Shown one piece after another: positions 21,378 to 30,826 of a DNA stretch of 64,000 nucleotides. Position numbers and translations under genes: made by a program. Below the pieces are notes generated by a model. That model made no database searches, was not told where the DNA came from, and saw only the letters and a program-made list of their open reading frames with translations. The stretch is from Sinorhizobium terangae (GTDB lineage Bacteria; Pseudomonadota; Alphaproteobacteria; Rhizobiales; Rhizobiaceae). The stretch is taken from contig NZ_CP121661.1 in assembly GCF_029714365.1 (NCBI RefSeq), positions 124,001-188,000 on the forward strand. The letters are read 5' to 3'. The stretch's first letter is position 1. Every line of letters starts with the position of its first letter.

Positions 21378-22226
21378 ATGATGGACTATGATCGCACGAT
21401 ATCAGCGTCGAACACGACACTCGAAATGCTCGATGATGGCGATGAGGCTCTTGGCGACCCGCGTGTCATGTTCCGATGGCATCATTACCCGTCGGCGCAC
21501 GTGGTCACGCGCCATCTTCACGCCCGTGTCCAGCTTATTTGCGTTTTTGCCGGTGTGGTCCTGGTTGAAACAGACGGCGGGCGCTTTATGACGCCGCCCG
21601 GTCATGGCCTCGTTGTGCCTGCCGGGCTGCCACATTCTCACATCGTCCTCAGCGACGTAATGATGGTTTCCGTCTATTTGAATCCGACAGAAGGCGTTGG
21701 GCGGCAAGAGCCCTTTGTTTTTGAAGTGACGGATCTTGGCCGTAGCCTCTTGCTGGAAGCCGTCAAGCTGAAGGAAGCTGCCGTCGCAAACCCAAGGTCT
21801 TGTCTAGTGCAAGAACTCCTGCTCGAAGAGATCACGAATTTGGAAGAAAAACATCTCGTGCTCTCGTTGCCCTCAGATGTGAGGCTCGCAAACCTATGCC
21901 GCGGCTTCTTGGAAGCTCCAACGCCTAACGATCATATTGATGATTGGGCCGGGAAGCTCGGGATGAGCCGCAGAGCCTTCACGCGTTTTTTCCGCCGAGA
22001 GACTGGCGTAAGCTTTCTGAAATGGCGCCAACAGGCGATAGTGTTTTCAAGCTTGCCCCGTCTTTCAGCGGGGCAGCCGGTGACATCTGTCGCGCTCGAG
22101 GCGGGCTACGGCAATATCGGCGCCTTCACCACCATGTTCCGCCGGGTCATGGGCCTTCCCCCAAAACAGTATGCCAAAAGGGCAGGTCCTTTGCTAAGCG
22201 CTGACCATGTCAAACACGCAGGCTAG
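21378..22226 (+). CDS. AraC family transcriptional regulator
   Basis: The protein has 282 residues from ATG 21378 (a second ATG follows at once). The N-terminal cupin segment has HHYPSAHVVTRHLHARVQLI and PPGHGLVVPAGLPHSHIVL. The C-terminal DNA-binding half has WAGKLGMSRRAFTRFFRRET and VTSVALEAGYGNIGAFTTMF. It precedes, on the same strand, a siderophore-interacting protein and an MFS carrier, so control of those genes is plausible but not shown. Confidence 0.87.
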   Translation: MMDYDRTISASNTTLEMLDDGDEALGDPRVMFRWHHYPSAHVVTRHLHARVQLICVFAGVVLVETDGGRFMTPPGHGLVVPAGLPHSHIVLSDVMMVSVYLNPTEGVGRQEPFVFEVTDLGRSLLLEAVKLKEAAVANPRSCLVQELLLEEITNLEEKHLVLSLPSDVRLANLCRGFLEAPTPNDHIDDWAGKLGMSRRAFTRFFRRETGVSFLKWRQQAIVFSSLPRLSAGQPVTSVALEAGYGNIGAFTTMFRRVMGLPPKQYAKRAGPLLSADHVKHAG

Positions 22227-22543
22227 GGATCCGGCTATGGACGGAAATGTGGATTTTGCGAAAGACGGATCCTCCTTCGGCGAAGGGTGCACGATGTAGC
22301 GCTCGATCTTGGTCGCGAGCCTGAGGGTTTTTGGCAAGGCAACGAGGTTCGTCAAAAAAGCACAGCGTTTCGCAGCCGTCACAAGCTCAACGAGGCTGAA
22401 CCAGAAAAACTCACAAACCAGTTGGCGCTGTCAGGATATCGCTACAGGCTGTCCGTTCCTCAATATCGGCCGCCGCGCAAGTCCTTTAAGCCTTTCCAGA
22501 ACGCCTGGTGAATCTAGGACAATAGCGACGAGGCCGTGCGGAT
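22227..22543. other. Gene-free stretch upstream of the siderophore-interacting gene
   Basis: This 317-bp stretch has no recognisable gene. A small inverted repeat CCTTCGGCGAAGG lies near 22272, shortly after the AraC gene. Confidence 0.35.
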
Positions 22544-23272
22544 ATGAACAAAGCGGATGTGAATCCCCCCTACGATATCTTCAGCGTGACCGTAAAAAAA
22601 GCGACGTTGATAACCCCGCTCTTGAAGCGCATAAGCGTGGATGCGCAAGAAGTATCGGGGCTGCGACCAGATCTGCCTGGTCAATACCTGAAAGTTTTCG
22701 TTCGCGACTCAGACGGATTTCGGCAGCCTGGGCGCGCTTATACTGTTAGGCGGTTCAATCCGACGACGAGTGAACTTGAGCTCGACTTTGTATTGCACGG
22801 CGACGAGGGCAACATATCCAGGTGGGCGTCCCGAGCAGAAGCCGGCGATAGATTGGAAATAAGCAGGCCTAACACGCGGAGCGGAATCTCGATTAATCCG
22901 GAAATCAGGAACTACATTCTTTTCGCCGACGAGACCGGTTTGCCAGCTGTCGCCGCCATCGTGGAGGCGCTTCCTCCGACGGCGGAAGCGCAAGTATTCA
23001 TTGAGATCGCGAATGCTGAAGAGATGCAGTCCGTTGGCGCAGCGGCGGCAGTTTCAGTGCGCTGGCTCTGCCGCGAGCTCGGCGAGACACTGGTTGATGC
23101 TGTTAAGGATCTATCCGTCCCATCGGGTTCCCTGGTTTGGGTAACGGCAGAATCAGGCCAGGTTTCGGCGATCAGGACCGAGCTAAAAAGACAACAATCG
23201 CTTGAAACCTGCGCGGTTCATGCGAGCGGGTACTGGAAGAAGGGCGTGGCGGATCACCGCGAACCTGACTGA
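22544..23272 (+). CDS. Siderophore-interacting protein (SIP/ViuB family)
   Basis: The protein has 242 residues. An N-terminal FAD-binding beta-barrel contains the FAD motif RAYTVRRF and FVLHGDEGNISRWASRA; the C-terminal NAD(P)H-reductase-like half contains YILFADETGLPAVAAIVEAL, WVTAESGQVSAIR and the terminal SGYWKKG. Family members reduce ferric siderophores in the cytosol to release iron. No TonB receptor or siderophore ABC system is nearby in the window, so its partner lies elsewhere. Confidence 0.9.
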   Translation: MNKADVNPPYDIFSVTVKKATLITPLLKRISVDAQEVSGLRPDLPGQYLKVFVRDSDGFRQPGRAYTVRRFNPTTSELELDFVLHGDEGNISRWASRAEAGDRLEISRPNTRSGISINPEIRNYILFADETGLPAVAAIVEALPPTAEAQVFIEIANAEEMQSVGAAAAVSVRWLCRELGETLVDAVKDLSVPSGSLVWVTAESGQVSAIRTELKRQQSLETCAVHASGYWKKGVADHREPD

Positions 23273-23892
23273 CCTATGTCCCATTGGTGCAAATCGCGGT
23301 CGTGACCGATAGTGCGCAAGCGCTGCAGCACCTTTCCAAGCCGCCGAGGAGGGGCAGCGGAGTAGCGTCGTAGACGTAGGAAGTGGCACCCGAATTTACA
23401 GAGCAGGGGCGGGCACTAACATAGTGGGGCAAGCGCCCGGGTGCTTACCGCTTAGTCGATGTTGCCGTTTCAACTTGAAAGCGTCGCGATCCCGAGCCGG
23501 CTAAAACCTCTGGGAACGCCGGATGCGAGGAAGCGAGGGAGACCAACGCGCAGGTAGAGGACCCAACGGGCAGCCACGTTTCGACTGGCCTGTCGTCGCC
23601 AACGTCGACCTGAAGGCGGCAGGTTACCTGCGCGCCCACGCCTGTTGCACCGCACTGACGCTGCCCATCGGCAACGCCGGATCGATCGTCGTGATAAGCG
23701 TTGACGTAAGTCGGAACTCGCGCGTCTGCCCGGAGGTCGGCAGAATCCAGTGATGGTCATCGGGTGGACCCGCGCATAAGCATGCGGATCCTGTTCTTGA
23801 CGGATTAGCGACGTAAGTCGGCATTATATCGAAAACCCGTTCTCCGTTCCAGAGTTAGATGGCTGGAACTCAGGAAATCAAAAGATGGGTCC
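23273..23892. other. Gene-free stretch
   Basis: This is 620 bp between the siderophore-interacting gene and the MFS gene. Frames of 60-100 codons on both strands show no family resemblance. Nothing further was recognised. Confidence 0.35.
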
Positions 23893-25098
23893 ATGACAGA
23901 TTCGAAATTGAAGCTGGCCCGCAGGAATTCTGCGATCAACCCCGATGCTGATGTGCAGTTGCGAGACAGTAAGCGCGCTACGCGGCTTTCCTTCTTCATT
24001 TCAGGCTTCGCGCTGGCATGCTGGGCACCGATGGTGCCATACGCGCAAAGCCGCATTGACGCAGATTCTGCGACCTTGGGATCGGTGCTTCTGTGCCTTG
24101 GCCTTGGCGCGGTCGTGGGCATGCCGACTGCAGGTATAGTCTCCAACAGGATAGGAAGCAGGCCAGTCTTGATTGCCGGGGCTGTGGGCCTAGCCACGGT
24201 GCTGCCGCTCATGGCGGCGCTGGCGAACCCGATAGTCCTCGCAATTGCACTTCTGCTGTTTGGTTGCTCAATTGGCGCGATTGATGTCGCCACCAATATG
24301 CATGGAGCCGAAGTTCAAGATCTTGCAGGCGTGCCCCTGATGTCAGGGTTTCACGGCGTCTACAGTATTGGCGGGCTGGTCGGGGCGGCAGGAATGACTT
24401 TCCTTATCGCGGTCGGGCCCGGCGTCCTCGCCGCTTCCGCCGTGGCATCATTGGTTATGATCATTTGCATTGTTTGCGCGGTACCCGGATTTCTTAAAAC
24501 GAAGCCAGCTTCCGACGGGGCGATTTTTGCGGTTCCCAGAGGAAGGGTGCTCGCGGTCGGTTTGCTTTTGATGGTCATCTTCCTAGCGGAAGGTGCGATG
24601 CTCGACTGGGGAGCCATTTTGCTGACCTCCAAGAAATTGAAAGTTTCATTTTCGGGCAGCGGCTATGCTCTCTTTGCAATCGCGATGACCGTTAGTAGAT
24701 TTGTGGGCGACAAGGCGGTTGAACGCCTCGGCGAGTCCATGATGCTCGTCTTCGGCATTTCAGTGGCTGCTTTGGGTATAATCTTCGCCGCCTACGCCGA
24801 GACTGTCTCGATGACTTTGGCAGCCATCACCATCGCAGGGCTGGCCGCGGGAAATATAGTCCCGATCCTGTTCTCGCTCGCTGCGGTACAGCGATCGATG
24901 CCGGCCCCCCAAGCAATCGCCGCGACGGGAACGCTTGGTTATGCTGGAATTTTGATCGGACCCGCACTCATCGGTCACGCTGCCGAGGTCATTGGGCTTC
25001 CAAATGCAATTGCTGGCGTTGGCATATTAGCAATCGTCGCCCTGCTTCTCATTCCAGCGATCTCATTTCGTGAATCGACCATTGCCTCCGCGCATTGA
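23893..25098 (+). CDS. MFS transporter (YbjJ-like)
   Basis: The protein has 401 residues with about 12 hydrophobic spans. A typical early MFS stretch is FFISGFALACWAPMVPYAQS, followed by GLGAVVGMPTAGIVSNRIGSRPVLI (MFS motif A region). The middle-domain pair of acids near AEGAMLDWGAILLTSKKL is also seen in YbjJ-type carriers. The substrate is unknown. It could belong with the siderophore-interacting gene upstream, but 620 bp separate them. Confidence 0.85.
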   Translation: MTDSKLKLARRNSAINPDADVQLRDSKRATRLSFFISGFALACWAPMVPYAQSRIDADSATLGSVLLCLGLGAVVGMPTAGIVSNRIGSRPVLIAGAVGLATVLPLMAALANPIVLAIALLLFGCSIGAIDVATNMHGAEVQDLAGVPLMSGFHGVYSIGGLVGAAGMTFLIAVGPGVLAASAVASLVMIICIVCAVPGFLKTKPASDGAIFAVPRGRVLAVGLLLMVIFLAEGAMLDWGAILLTSKKLKVSFSGSGYALFAIAMTVSRFVGDKAVERLGESMMLVFGISVAALGIIFAAYAETVSMTLAAITIAGLAAGNIVPILFSLAAVQRSMPAPQAIAATGTLGYAGILIGPALIGHAAEVIGLPNAIAGVGILAIVALLLIPAISFRESTIASAH

Positions 25099-25532
25099 GT
25101 GATCTGATTATCCTCAGTCCTTTGCCGCGTTGGAATTTGCACGGCAAAGGACCGATATTGGATCAGACTATATGGCTGGATTCGTCGATGAGGAACAACC
25201 TCTGGTGCGGCTGCTTCGCAGTGCCGACGACAGCGAAGCGGATGAGCGCGACAACAGCGACCGGCTGACCAAGATTGCCGAAAGCTTGGGATGCCGCCCT
25301 CCCAATCCGCCCATGAGAAATCTCACTTTTGATTATCGACAGGGCTTTGCGCTACGGGAAAGTTGGTCATCGAAAGCCAGTCGTATCACGCGGAAGGCAG
25401 GTCCGATCGCGCAACGTCTTCGAGTATCGGCGTGGCGCCCGACAACCGTTGACACGGCGCCAATTTGGGGTCTCTTGGTGCTTGAAAGCTTCTCTTTCTG
25501 GGGCGCTCTTGAGCGCCCCAGAAGCTCAGGAT
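25099..25532. other. Gene-free stretch with hairpin
   Basis: No recognisable gene lies between the MFS gene and the convergent DJ-1/PfpI gene. At 25498-25521 there is a perfect 11-bp inverted repeat CTGGGGCGCTC-TT-GAGCGCCCCAG. A flanking GCTTCT...AGAAGC pair extends the stem across a 4-base bulge. There is no T-run on either strand, yet its place 12 bp after the DJ-1/PfpI stop suggests a transcript end. Confidence 0.5.
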
Positions 25533-26231
25533 TTAGCCGAGACGCTCAGCAAGGGCTTCGGCGAGCGGCACGGCAGAAGCCGGGCTCTGACCCGTCATCA
25601 GGACGCCATCGATGACGACGTTCGGTTCCCAGTTCGCCTTGCTCTGGTAGTCGGCACCGCGGTTCTTGAGTTCGTCCTCGAGCGAGAACAGCAGGTGGTT
25701 GAGCAGTTCGATTTCGGTGTCTTCGGCGTTCTTGAAGCCGGTGAGGCTTATGCCTTTCACTAGGTACTGCCCATCGTCCTTTTTGATGTCGCGCAGGATC
25801 GCCGGCGCATGGCACACCATGGCGATCGGACGACCTACCTTGTGAAAGTCACGGATCAGCTTGATGGCGAAGGAGTCGGAGGCGAGATCCCACAGCAGGC
25901 CGTAACCACCGGGGAAGAAGACAGCGTCGAACGTGCTGTAGTCGATGTTACGCAGCTTGCGGGTATTACGAGCAGCAAAGATAGCGACCGGATCGGCCAG
26001 AAAACGGTCTGTATATTCGGTGGTAAACGGCGCCTTCCTGCTGAGAAGGTCGATCGGAGCTTCGCCGCCTCGGGGAGAGGCGAACACGACCTCATGGCCG
26101 GCTTCGGTCAAAATATAGTAGGGCGCGGCGAGTTCATGAAACCACGTGCCGGTCTGCTTGCCGCTGATGCCCATTTCGTCAACCGAGGACATGACGAGGA
26201 GGATGCGCTTTTGCTTGTTGCCAGTGCTCAT
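25533..26231 (-). CDS. DJ-1/PfpI family protein (type 1 glutamine amidotransferase-like)
   Basis: The protein has 232 residues. It has the Hsp31/PfpI layout: ILLVMSSVDEMG start, AAPYYILTEAGHEVVFASPRGG, FDAVFFPGGYGLLWD, and the nucleophile elbow AMVCHAPAIL with the reactive Cys. Family members act as chaperones or glutathione-independent glyoxalases that remove methylglyoxal. It is divergent from a TetR gene, with three operator-like boxes in the spacer, so it is very likely repressed by that regulator and induced by a reactive electrophile. Confidence 0.9.
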   Translation of the reverse strand: MSTGNKQKRILLVMSSVDEMGISGKQTGTWFHELAAPYYILTEAGHEVVFASPRGGEAPIDLLSRKAPFTTEYTDRFLADPVAIFAARNTRKLRNIDYSTFDAVFFPGGYGLLWDLASDSFAIKLIRDFHKVGRPIAMVCHAPAILRDIKKDDGQYLVKGISLTGFKNAEDTEIELLNHLLFSLEDELKNRGADYQSKANWEPNVVIDGVLMTGQSPASAVPLAEALAERLG

Positions 26232-26264
26232 AGGAGCTTCCTTTCGGTTCGGTAATTGTTCTGT

Positions 26265-26282
26265 CTATCTAGCGATAGATAG
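26265..26282. promoter_or_regulatory. TetR operator-like box (copy 2)
   Basis: CTATCTAGCGATAGATAG, a perfect 7-4-7 inverted repeat, lies 34 bp upstream of the DJ-1/PfpI start. It is the most symmetrical of the four copies. Confidence 0.75.
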
Positions 26283-26322
26283 GCGGCGATTACTTAGCCG
26301 CTCCTTCCGCGACTTGCAAGAC

Positions 26323-26340
26323 CTATCTACCGATAGATAA
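26323..26340. promoter_or_regulatory. TetR operator-like box (copy 3)
   Basis: CTATCTACCGATAGATAA, 58 bp from copy 2 (start to start), in the middle of the divergent spacer. Confidence 0.7.
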
Positions 26341-26379
26341 GCAAATCATGTTCGGCGTTGTTTTTTGGGTCGGATTAGC

Positions 26380-26397
26380 CTATCTACTGATAGATCG
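26380..26397. promoter_or_regulatory. TetR operator-like box (copy 4)
   Basis: CTATCTACTGATAGATCG, 57 bp from copy 3 and 27 bp upstream of the tetR start. This position suits autorepression. Confidence 0.7.
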
Positions 26398-26423
26398 AGA
26401 ACGGCATCTAAAAGGCTATAAGA

Positions 26424-26927
26424 ATGAGCGAAACAACAGATGCGATAATGGACGCCGCGGAGGAGCGGATTCGCCGAGCAGGCTACAGTGGCTTTAGCTT
26501 TCGCGAGATTGCTGTCGACGTAGGCGTGAAGAGCGCCAGCGTTCACTATCATTTTCCGACTAAGGAGAAGCTCGCGGCAGCAGTCGCCCGCCGTTACACG
26601 GATCGTTTTCTAGCAGCCGTCGACCACCAGGTCGCCGGCGGCGAAGATATCGTCGAAGCTTGGCGGCAAGTCTTTCGCGTTGCTCTACATCGCGACGGGA
26701 GAATGTGCCTGTGCGGCGCGTTGGGGGCGACGTCGCAAGATTTGGCCGGTGAAGTCAGAGAGGAAGTGAAAAGGTTCTTCCTGCTCGGAATCGACAAACT
26801 AATGGAGGCAGGATTGTCTCACAACAGCGCGCTGCAGGTGCTCGCCACCCTCGAAGGCGCAATGCTGACGGCGAATGTTCTCGAAGACCCCTCCATGTTT
26901 GACAACGGTACCGCCGCCCTCGCCTAA
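26424..26927 (+). CDS. TetR family regulator, intact paralogue
   Basis: The protein has 167 residues, short for TetR proteins (about 190-210). The helix-turn-helix FREIAVDVGVKSASVHYHFP is followed by KEKLAAAVARRYTDRF. A Cys pair in MCLCGALGA is kept in the broken paralogue at 489-1075 (ICLCGAMGA), which hints at thiol-based sensing of electrophiles. It is divergent from the DJ-1/PfpI gene. The spacer carries three copies of the same box seen at the paralogue. Confidence 0.9.
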   Translation: MSETTDAIMDAAEERIRRAGYSGFSFREIAVDVGVKSASVHYHFPTKEKLAAAVARRYTDRFLAAVDHQVAGGEDIVEAWRQVFRVALHRDGRMCLCGALGATSQDLAGEVREEVKRFFLLGIDKLMEAGLSHNSALQVLATLEGAMLTANVLEDPSMFDNGTAALA

Positions 26928-27136
26928 ACTGCCAGCCTTTCGGGAAGGGCGGCCACCTTACGCCCCTTGAATGACCGATTGGCATTGCACCGCCTCGTAA
27001 GGTTGCCATTCCGGCGCAAGGGGGCGTCCGGCAACGCTGCGGAGCATTCGCGAGATAGCGAAGCCAGAGCAACCTGATAGTCACGGCGTTGCCGCACGCT
27101 TGCTGATGCCAAATTTCCCGGTGCGCTGAAGGCCAA

Positions 27137-28183
27137 TCAGTTTGCGCGTAGCCCCTGCGATGTAAACAAGTGGACCCTTCTTATGTCGGGGGCGACCATG
27201 ACCGTCTGGCCGGGTTGAAGATCGATCCGGTCGCGCAGCACGAGGTTTACGTCTGCCGGGCCGATCTTCGCCAGCACATGTGTTTCGGACCCGGTCGGCT
27301 CGACCACGACCACGCTGGCGGGGACACCATGCTCGCCAATCGTCAGATGTTCCGGACGGACACCGTAGACCGCCGCTGTCCCGCCTTGATAGCCATCGGG
27401 TAGTGGAAGCGCTGCCCCGCCATGGGTGACAAACTGCCCATTGGCGATCGCCCCCTCGAAGAGGTTCATCGCAGGCGAGCCGATGAAGGTGGCGACGAAG
27501 GTGTTGGCCGGCCGGTCGTAAAGCTCCAGCGGTTTGCCGATCTGCTCGACATTGCCGCCGCGCATGACGACGATCCGGTCGGCCATCGTCATCGCCTCGA
27601 TCTGGTCGTGGGTGACATAAACCGTGGTGGTTTTCAGCCGCTGATGCAGATCCTTGATCTCGGCGCGCATCGTGACGCGGAGCTTGGCGTCGAGGTTCGA
27701 AAGCGGCTCGTCGAAAAGGTAGACCTGCGGCTGGCGGACGATCGCCCGTCCCATTGCCACGCGCTGCCGCTGGCCACCGGAAAGCTGTTTCGGCAGGCGA
27801 TCGAGCAGCGGCCCGAGCGCCAGGATGTCGGCCGCTTCGCGCACGCTCTTTTCGATCGTGGCCCTGTCCTGACCGTTCAGCTTAAGCGCGAAGCCCATGT
27901 TTTCCGCGACGGTCATGTGCGGATAAAGGGCATAGCTTTGGAAGACCATGGCGATGTCACGCTCCTTCGGGGCCACGTCGTTGACAAGGCGGCCACCGAT
28001 GCGGATCTCGCCGCCGCTGATGTCCTCTAGCCCCGCAAGCATGCGCAACAGGGTCGACTTGCCACAGCCGGAAGGGCCGACGAGGGTGACGAACTCACCA
28101 TCTTCGATGTTCATGGAGATGTCATGAATCACCGGAACGGCGCCGTATTGTTTGCGAACCTGATCCATCGAGACGGATGCCAT
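27137..28183 (-). CDS. CUT1 sugar ABC importer ATPase (UgpC/MsmX type)
   Basis: The protein has 348 residues. Walker A is GPSGCGKST, signature LSGGQRQRVAMGRAI, Walker B YLFDEPLSNLDAKLR, H-loop YVTHDQIEAM. A C-terminal OB-type regulatory region ends in GVRPEHLTIGEHG and later segments. It is the last gene of the minus-strand LacI-led operon and powers the importer encoded by the two permeases and binding protein. The ribosome site AAAGGAG is clear. Confidence 0.92.
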   Translation of the reverse strand: MASVSMDQVRKQYGAVPVIHDISMNIEDGEFVTLVGPSGCGKSTLLRMLAGLEDISGGEIRIGGRLVNDVAPKERDIAMVFQSYALYPHMTVAENMGFALKLNGQDRATIEKSVREAADILALGPLLDRLPKQLSGGQRQRVAMGRAIVRQPQVYLFDEPLSNLDAKLRVTMRAEIKDLHQRLKTTTVYVTHDQIEAMTMADRIVVMRGGNVEQIGKPLELYDRPANTFVATFIGSPAMNLFEGAIANGQFVTHGGAALPLPDGYQGGTAAVYGVRPEHLTIGEHGVPASVVVVEPTGSETHVLAKIGPADVNLVLRDRIDLQPGQTVMVAPDIRRVHLFTSQGLRAN

Positions 28184-28207
28184 GAAATTTCTCCTTTTGA
28201 GTCTCAG

Positions 28208-29929
28208 CTATAGCTTGAGCTGCCAGATCTTTGCGGCGGCGACATTGCCTGTGGGCGCGCTGAGGTAGGCGGAACGAACGCCTGCAACTCCGGGCAAACG
28301 CTTGGTCCCCGTCCAGCGACCGTTATCCGCAAAGACCTCGATCGACCCCATGTCCAGAAAGATGCGAAGCGTCGAGGGCGTTGCTCCGGCTGCGAGGTAG
28401 CGGGGCAGCAGTTTGCCGTCGGGAATGTCGTAGACGATGCTCAGCCCTTCCGGATCGACCCGGACGCCGAGCTCGACGTCGGGATGGTCGAATTCGAGAT
28501 CGAAGGCGGCGCCGGGGGCGGCGAGATCGATCACGATCTCAACGGCTCCGTTGGCGAGTTCCACCCTGTCTCCGGAAAGCAGTCGCCGCTCGTCGATCAA
28601 ATCTTGGCGCAAGCTGTCGACCGCATCGACCGGTGGGGTTAGCAACACACCCTCATCAAGCAGTACCCGGCGGGGGAGCGTCATGGCCGTGGGAAAATCG
28701 ATCCTCTTCGAGATCTCCGTCCAGTTCGCCAGCCACGCGATGCCCACGGGGCCGGAATGGTCGACGAAGGCCTGGAAGGCATAGGCGTCGGTGGCAAAAT
28801 CGAGTTCCTGCTCGAACTCCTTGACGAAGGTGCTGCCGTCGAAGCGGCCGACGGTTGCAAGCGTGATGTTGCGCCGCGCCGTTGCCGGATCGCGGCTGGT
28901 GAGCAGTCCGAAGATCAGCGCCCAACGGGTTTGCGGGTCGTCGACAGGACCACCGAGCGGGACCATGCAAGGGCATTCGGCCGCGGTCATGCCGAAGCGG
29001 TTCTCGCGGTGAAGAATCCCGACGAAGCTCCAACCAACCGCGGCGTCCGGATCGGCTGTCTCGTAGAGCAGGATTACTCCCCCCGCGTGATCGCGGCTGC
29101 CAAGCAGCATCTTCCAGCGGCCGTCCGGACCTTTGATTACATAGGGATCACGGAAATCGAGCGTCAGGTCGAGGCCGGACGGCCGTTGCGGCAGGATGAT
29201 CTCCGCCGGAGCGGCGCTGATCTGGTCGCGACTGACGGCAGTCAACTGGATCTGCTCTTCCGGCTCGCGATCTTTCACCTGTTCGGTGAAGAAGACACGG
29301 ATCCCGGGCTCCTCTCCCGCAAGGGGAATTGCCGAGCCGGAGAAGGCGCCGCCGCGGCCGTCCGCGCGAGCCGAAAGCCCCGCCGACGGAAACAGAAACA
29401 TCGGAAGGTGCTTCCAGCGGAGATAGTCACCCGAGACTGCATGGCCCCAATGCATTGTGTTCCAGCGCAGGCTGTGGGGATAGTGCTGATAGAAGAGATG
29501 AACCTTGTCGCCGAAACGGCCGAAACCGTTGGGGTCGTTCATCCAGCCGAAAGGCGGGCGGAAGTGATAGCCGCCAGGAACAAGGGGTGTCGAATTGGCC
29601 TCGCCGCTGTAAAGAACAACGATGCCTTTTTCCAAGACGTCCGTTTCCGAGAAAGCATAGACGATGGAGAGTTTGGTGGTCCTGGCGTCATAGCTGAAAG
29701 AGATTTCGCCGGCGGTTTCGATCAGGAGCGCCTGGAACTCGAACTCCTCGGTGTTTCGCGCGGTTATGCGACCAATTTCCTGTCCGTCTTGGCTCGCTTT
29801 CAGCTCGGCCGGCGTACCCGAATCGACTGGCTTCAGCCACGCGTGGAGCGTGGTCCCGGCGGCAAGCGCGGCGCTGAGTGTTTTCAGGCTGCCGTCGAGA
29901 AGGGAAGAGGGGGGCGTATGGCCTGTCAT
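28208..29929 (-). CDS. Glycoside hydrolase family 32 beta-fructosidase, cytosolic
   Basis: The protein has 573 residues. After about 125 residues that include an extra N-terminal beta region, the GH32 propeller begins at FGWMNDPNGFG, with the nucleophile Asp in WMNDPNG. The transition-state motif is in DFRDPYVIK and the acid/base Glu in AAECPCMVP. A C-terminal beta-sandwich has the usual GSIEVFADNGR. No signal peptide is seen, so fructosides (sucrose, short levan or inulin oligomers) must be imported first. It lies inside the CUT1 importer operon, 3 bp after a permease gene. Confidence 0.93.
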   Translation of the reverse strand: MTGHTPPSSLLDGSLKTLSAALAAGTTLHAWLKPVDSGTPAELKASQDGQEIGRITARNTEEFEFQALLIETAGEISFSYDARTTKLSIVYAFSETDVLEKGIVVLYSGEANSTPLVPGGYHFRPPFGWMNDPNGFGRFGDKVHLFYQHYPHSLRWNTMHWGHAVSGDYLRWKHLPMFLFPSAGLSARADGRGGAFSGSAIPLAGEEPGIRVFFTEQVKDREPEEQIQLTAVSRDQISAAPAEIILPQRPSGLDLTLDFRDPYVIKGPDGRWKMLLGSRDHAGGVILLYETADPDAAVGWSFVGILHRENRFGMTAAECPCMVPLGGPVDDPQTRWALIFGLLTSRDPATARRNITLATVGRFDGSTFVKEFEQELDFATDAYAFQAFVDHSGPVGIAWLANWTEISKRIDFPTAMTLPRRVLLDEGVLLTPPVDAVDSLRQDLIDERRLLSGDRVELANGAVEIVIDLAAPGAAFDLEFDHPDVELGVRVDPEGLSIVYDIPDGKLLPRYLAAGATPSTLRIFLDMGSIEVFADNGRWTGTKRLPGVAGVRSAYLSAPTGNVAAAKIWQLKL

Positions 29930-29932
29930 TGA

Positions 29933-30826
29933 TCAACCTTTCACGGCGGAGCCAATAAAGGAACTCACGAACCAGCGCTGGAAGGCGAGGTAGAGGGCGA
30001 GGATCGGGATCATCATCAGGACGGAGGCGGCCATCGCGCGGTCCCAGTAGATGCTGTCCTGGCCGAAGAACGTGGCGATCGCGACGGCGATCGGCCGGGC
30101 ATAGTCGGTCTGCGTTACCAGGATCGGCCAGAGATACTGGTTCCAGCTCTCGATCCCCATGAGGATCGAGACGGTTGCGAGCGCCGGCAGGCTGAGTGGC
30201 AGGAAGATCGAGCGGTAGATGCGGAACACCGAAGCGCCGTCGATCTGAGCCGCTTCGAAGAGTTCCTTCGGAAGCTGGGCGAAGAACTGGTAGAACAGGA
30301 AGATGTAGAGGGGGCTCGCGATCCAGGGGACGATCTGCACAGCGAAGGTGTCGGTCATGCCGGCCCGCGACACCATGATGACGAGCGGCATGATGATGCT
30401 CTCCTGCGGGATCACGTAGAGAGCAATGACCAGGGACAGGACCACGGCGCGGCCGCGTAGCGAACCCCAGGCGAGCACGAAGCCCGCCATCGAATTGACG
30501 ATCAGGCCGGCGCCGACCGTGCAGGCGAGAATGAACAACGAGTTCAGAAGGTAGCGGCCGAAGGCGAGCTCGCCTGAGAGATTGCTCACTTCCGCGAAAT
30601 TGGAGAGTGTCGGGTTGGAGACCCAAAAGGCCCGGAAACTTCCCATATCGGCCAGAATCTGGAAGCGGTCGTCCTTGAGGCTCGCGATCACGAGCATGAA
30701 CAGCGGCGACACGATAACGAGCGCGACCACGAGGATCGAGGCCGTCTGGACGATGCGCAGCGAACCGATCGCGGAGCGCTCGCGCTTTGCCTCTGTCTGC
30801 AGGGTGGGGAGAGCGAGATCAGACAT
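29933..30826 (-). CDS. CUT1 sugar ABC importer permease (MalG type)
   Basis: The protein has 297 residues with six predicted spans. The conserved EAA loop reads ELFEAAQIDGASVFRIYRS followed by a short helix and LPLSLPAL. It overlaps the preceding permease gene by 8 bp. With the MalF-type partner it forms the channel for the fructoside importer. Confidence 0.9.
   Translation of the reverse strand: MSDLALPTLQTEAKRERSAIGSLRIVQTASILVVALVIVSPLFMLVIASLKDDRFQILADMGSFRAFWVSNPTLSNFAEVSNLSGELAFGRYLLNSLFILACTVGAGLIVNSMAGFVLAWGSLRGRAVVLSLVIALYVIPQESIIMPLVIMVSRAGMTDTFAVQIVPWIASPLYIFLFYQFFAQLPKELFEAAQIDGASVFRIYRSIFLPLSLPALATVSILMGIESWNQYLWPILVTQTDYARPIAVAIATFFGQDSIYWDRAMAASVLMMIPILALYLAFQRWFVSSFIGSAVKG

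Noticed and set aside
28757..29932. 391-codon plus-strand frame over the GH32 gene
   Set aside because: GH32 motifs on the minus strand are decisive; the other frame shows no recognisable fold.
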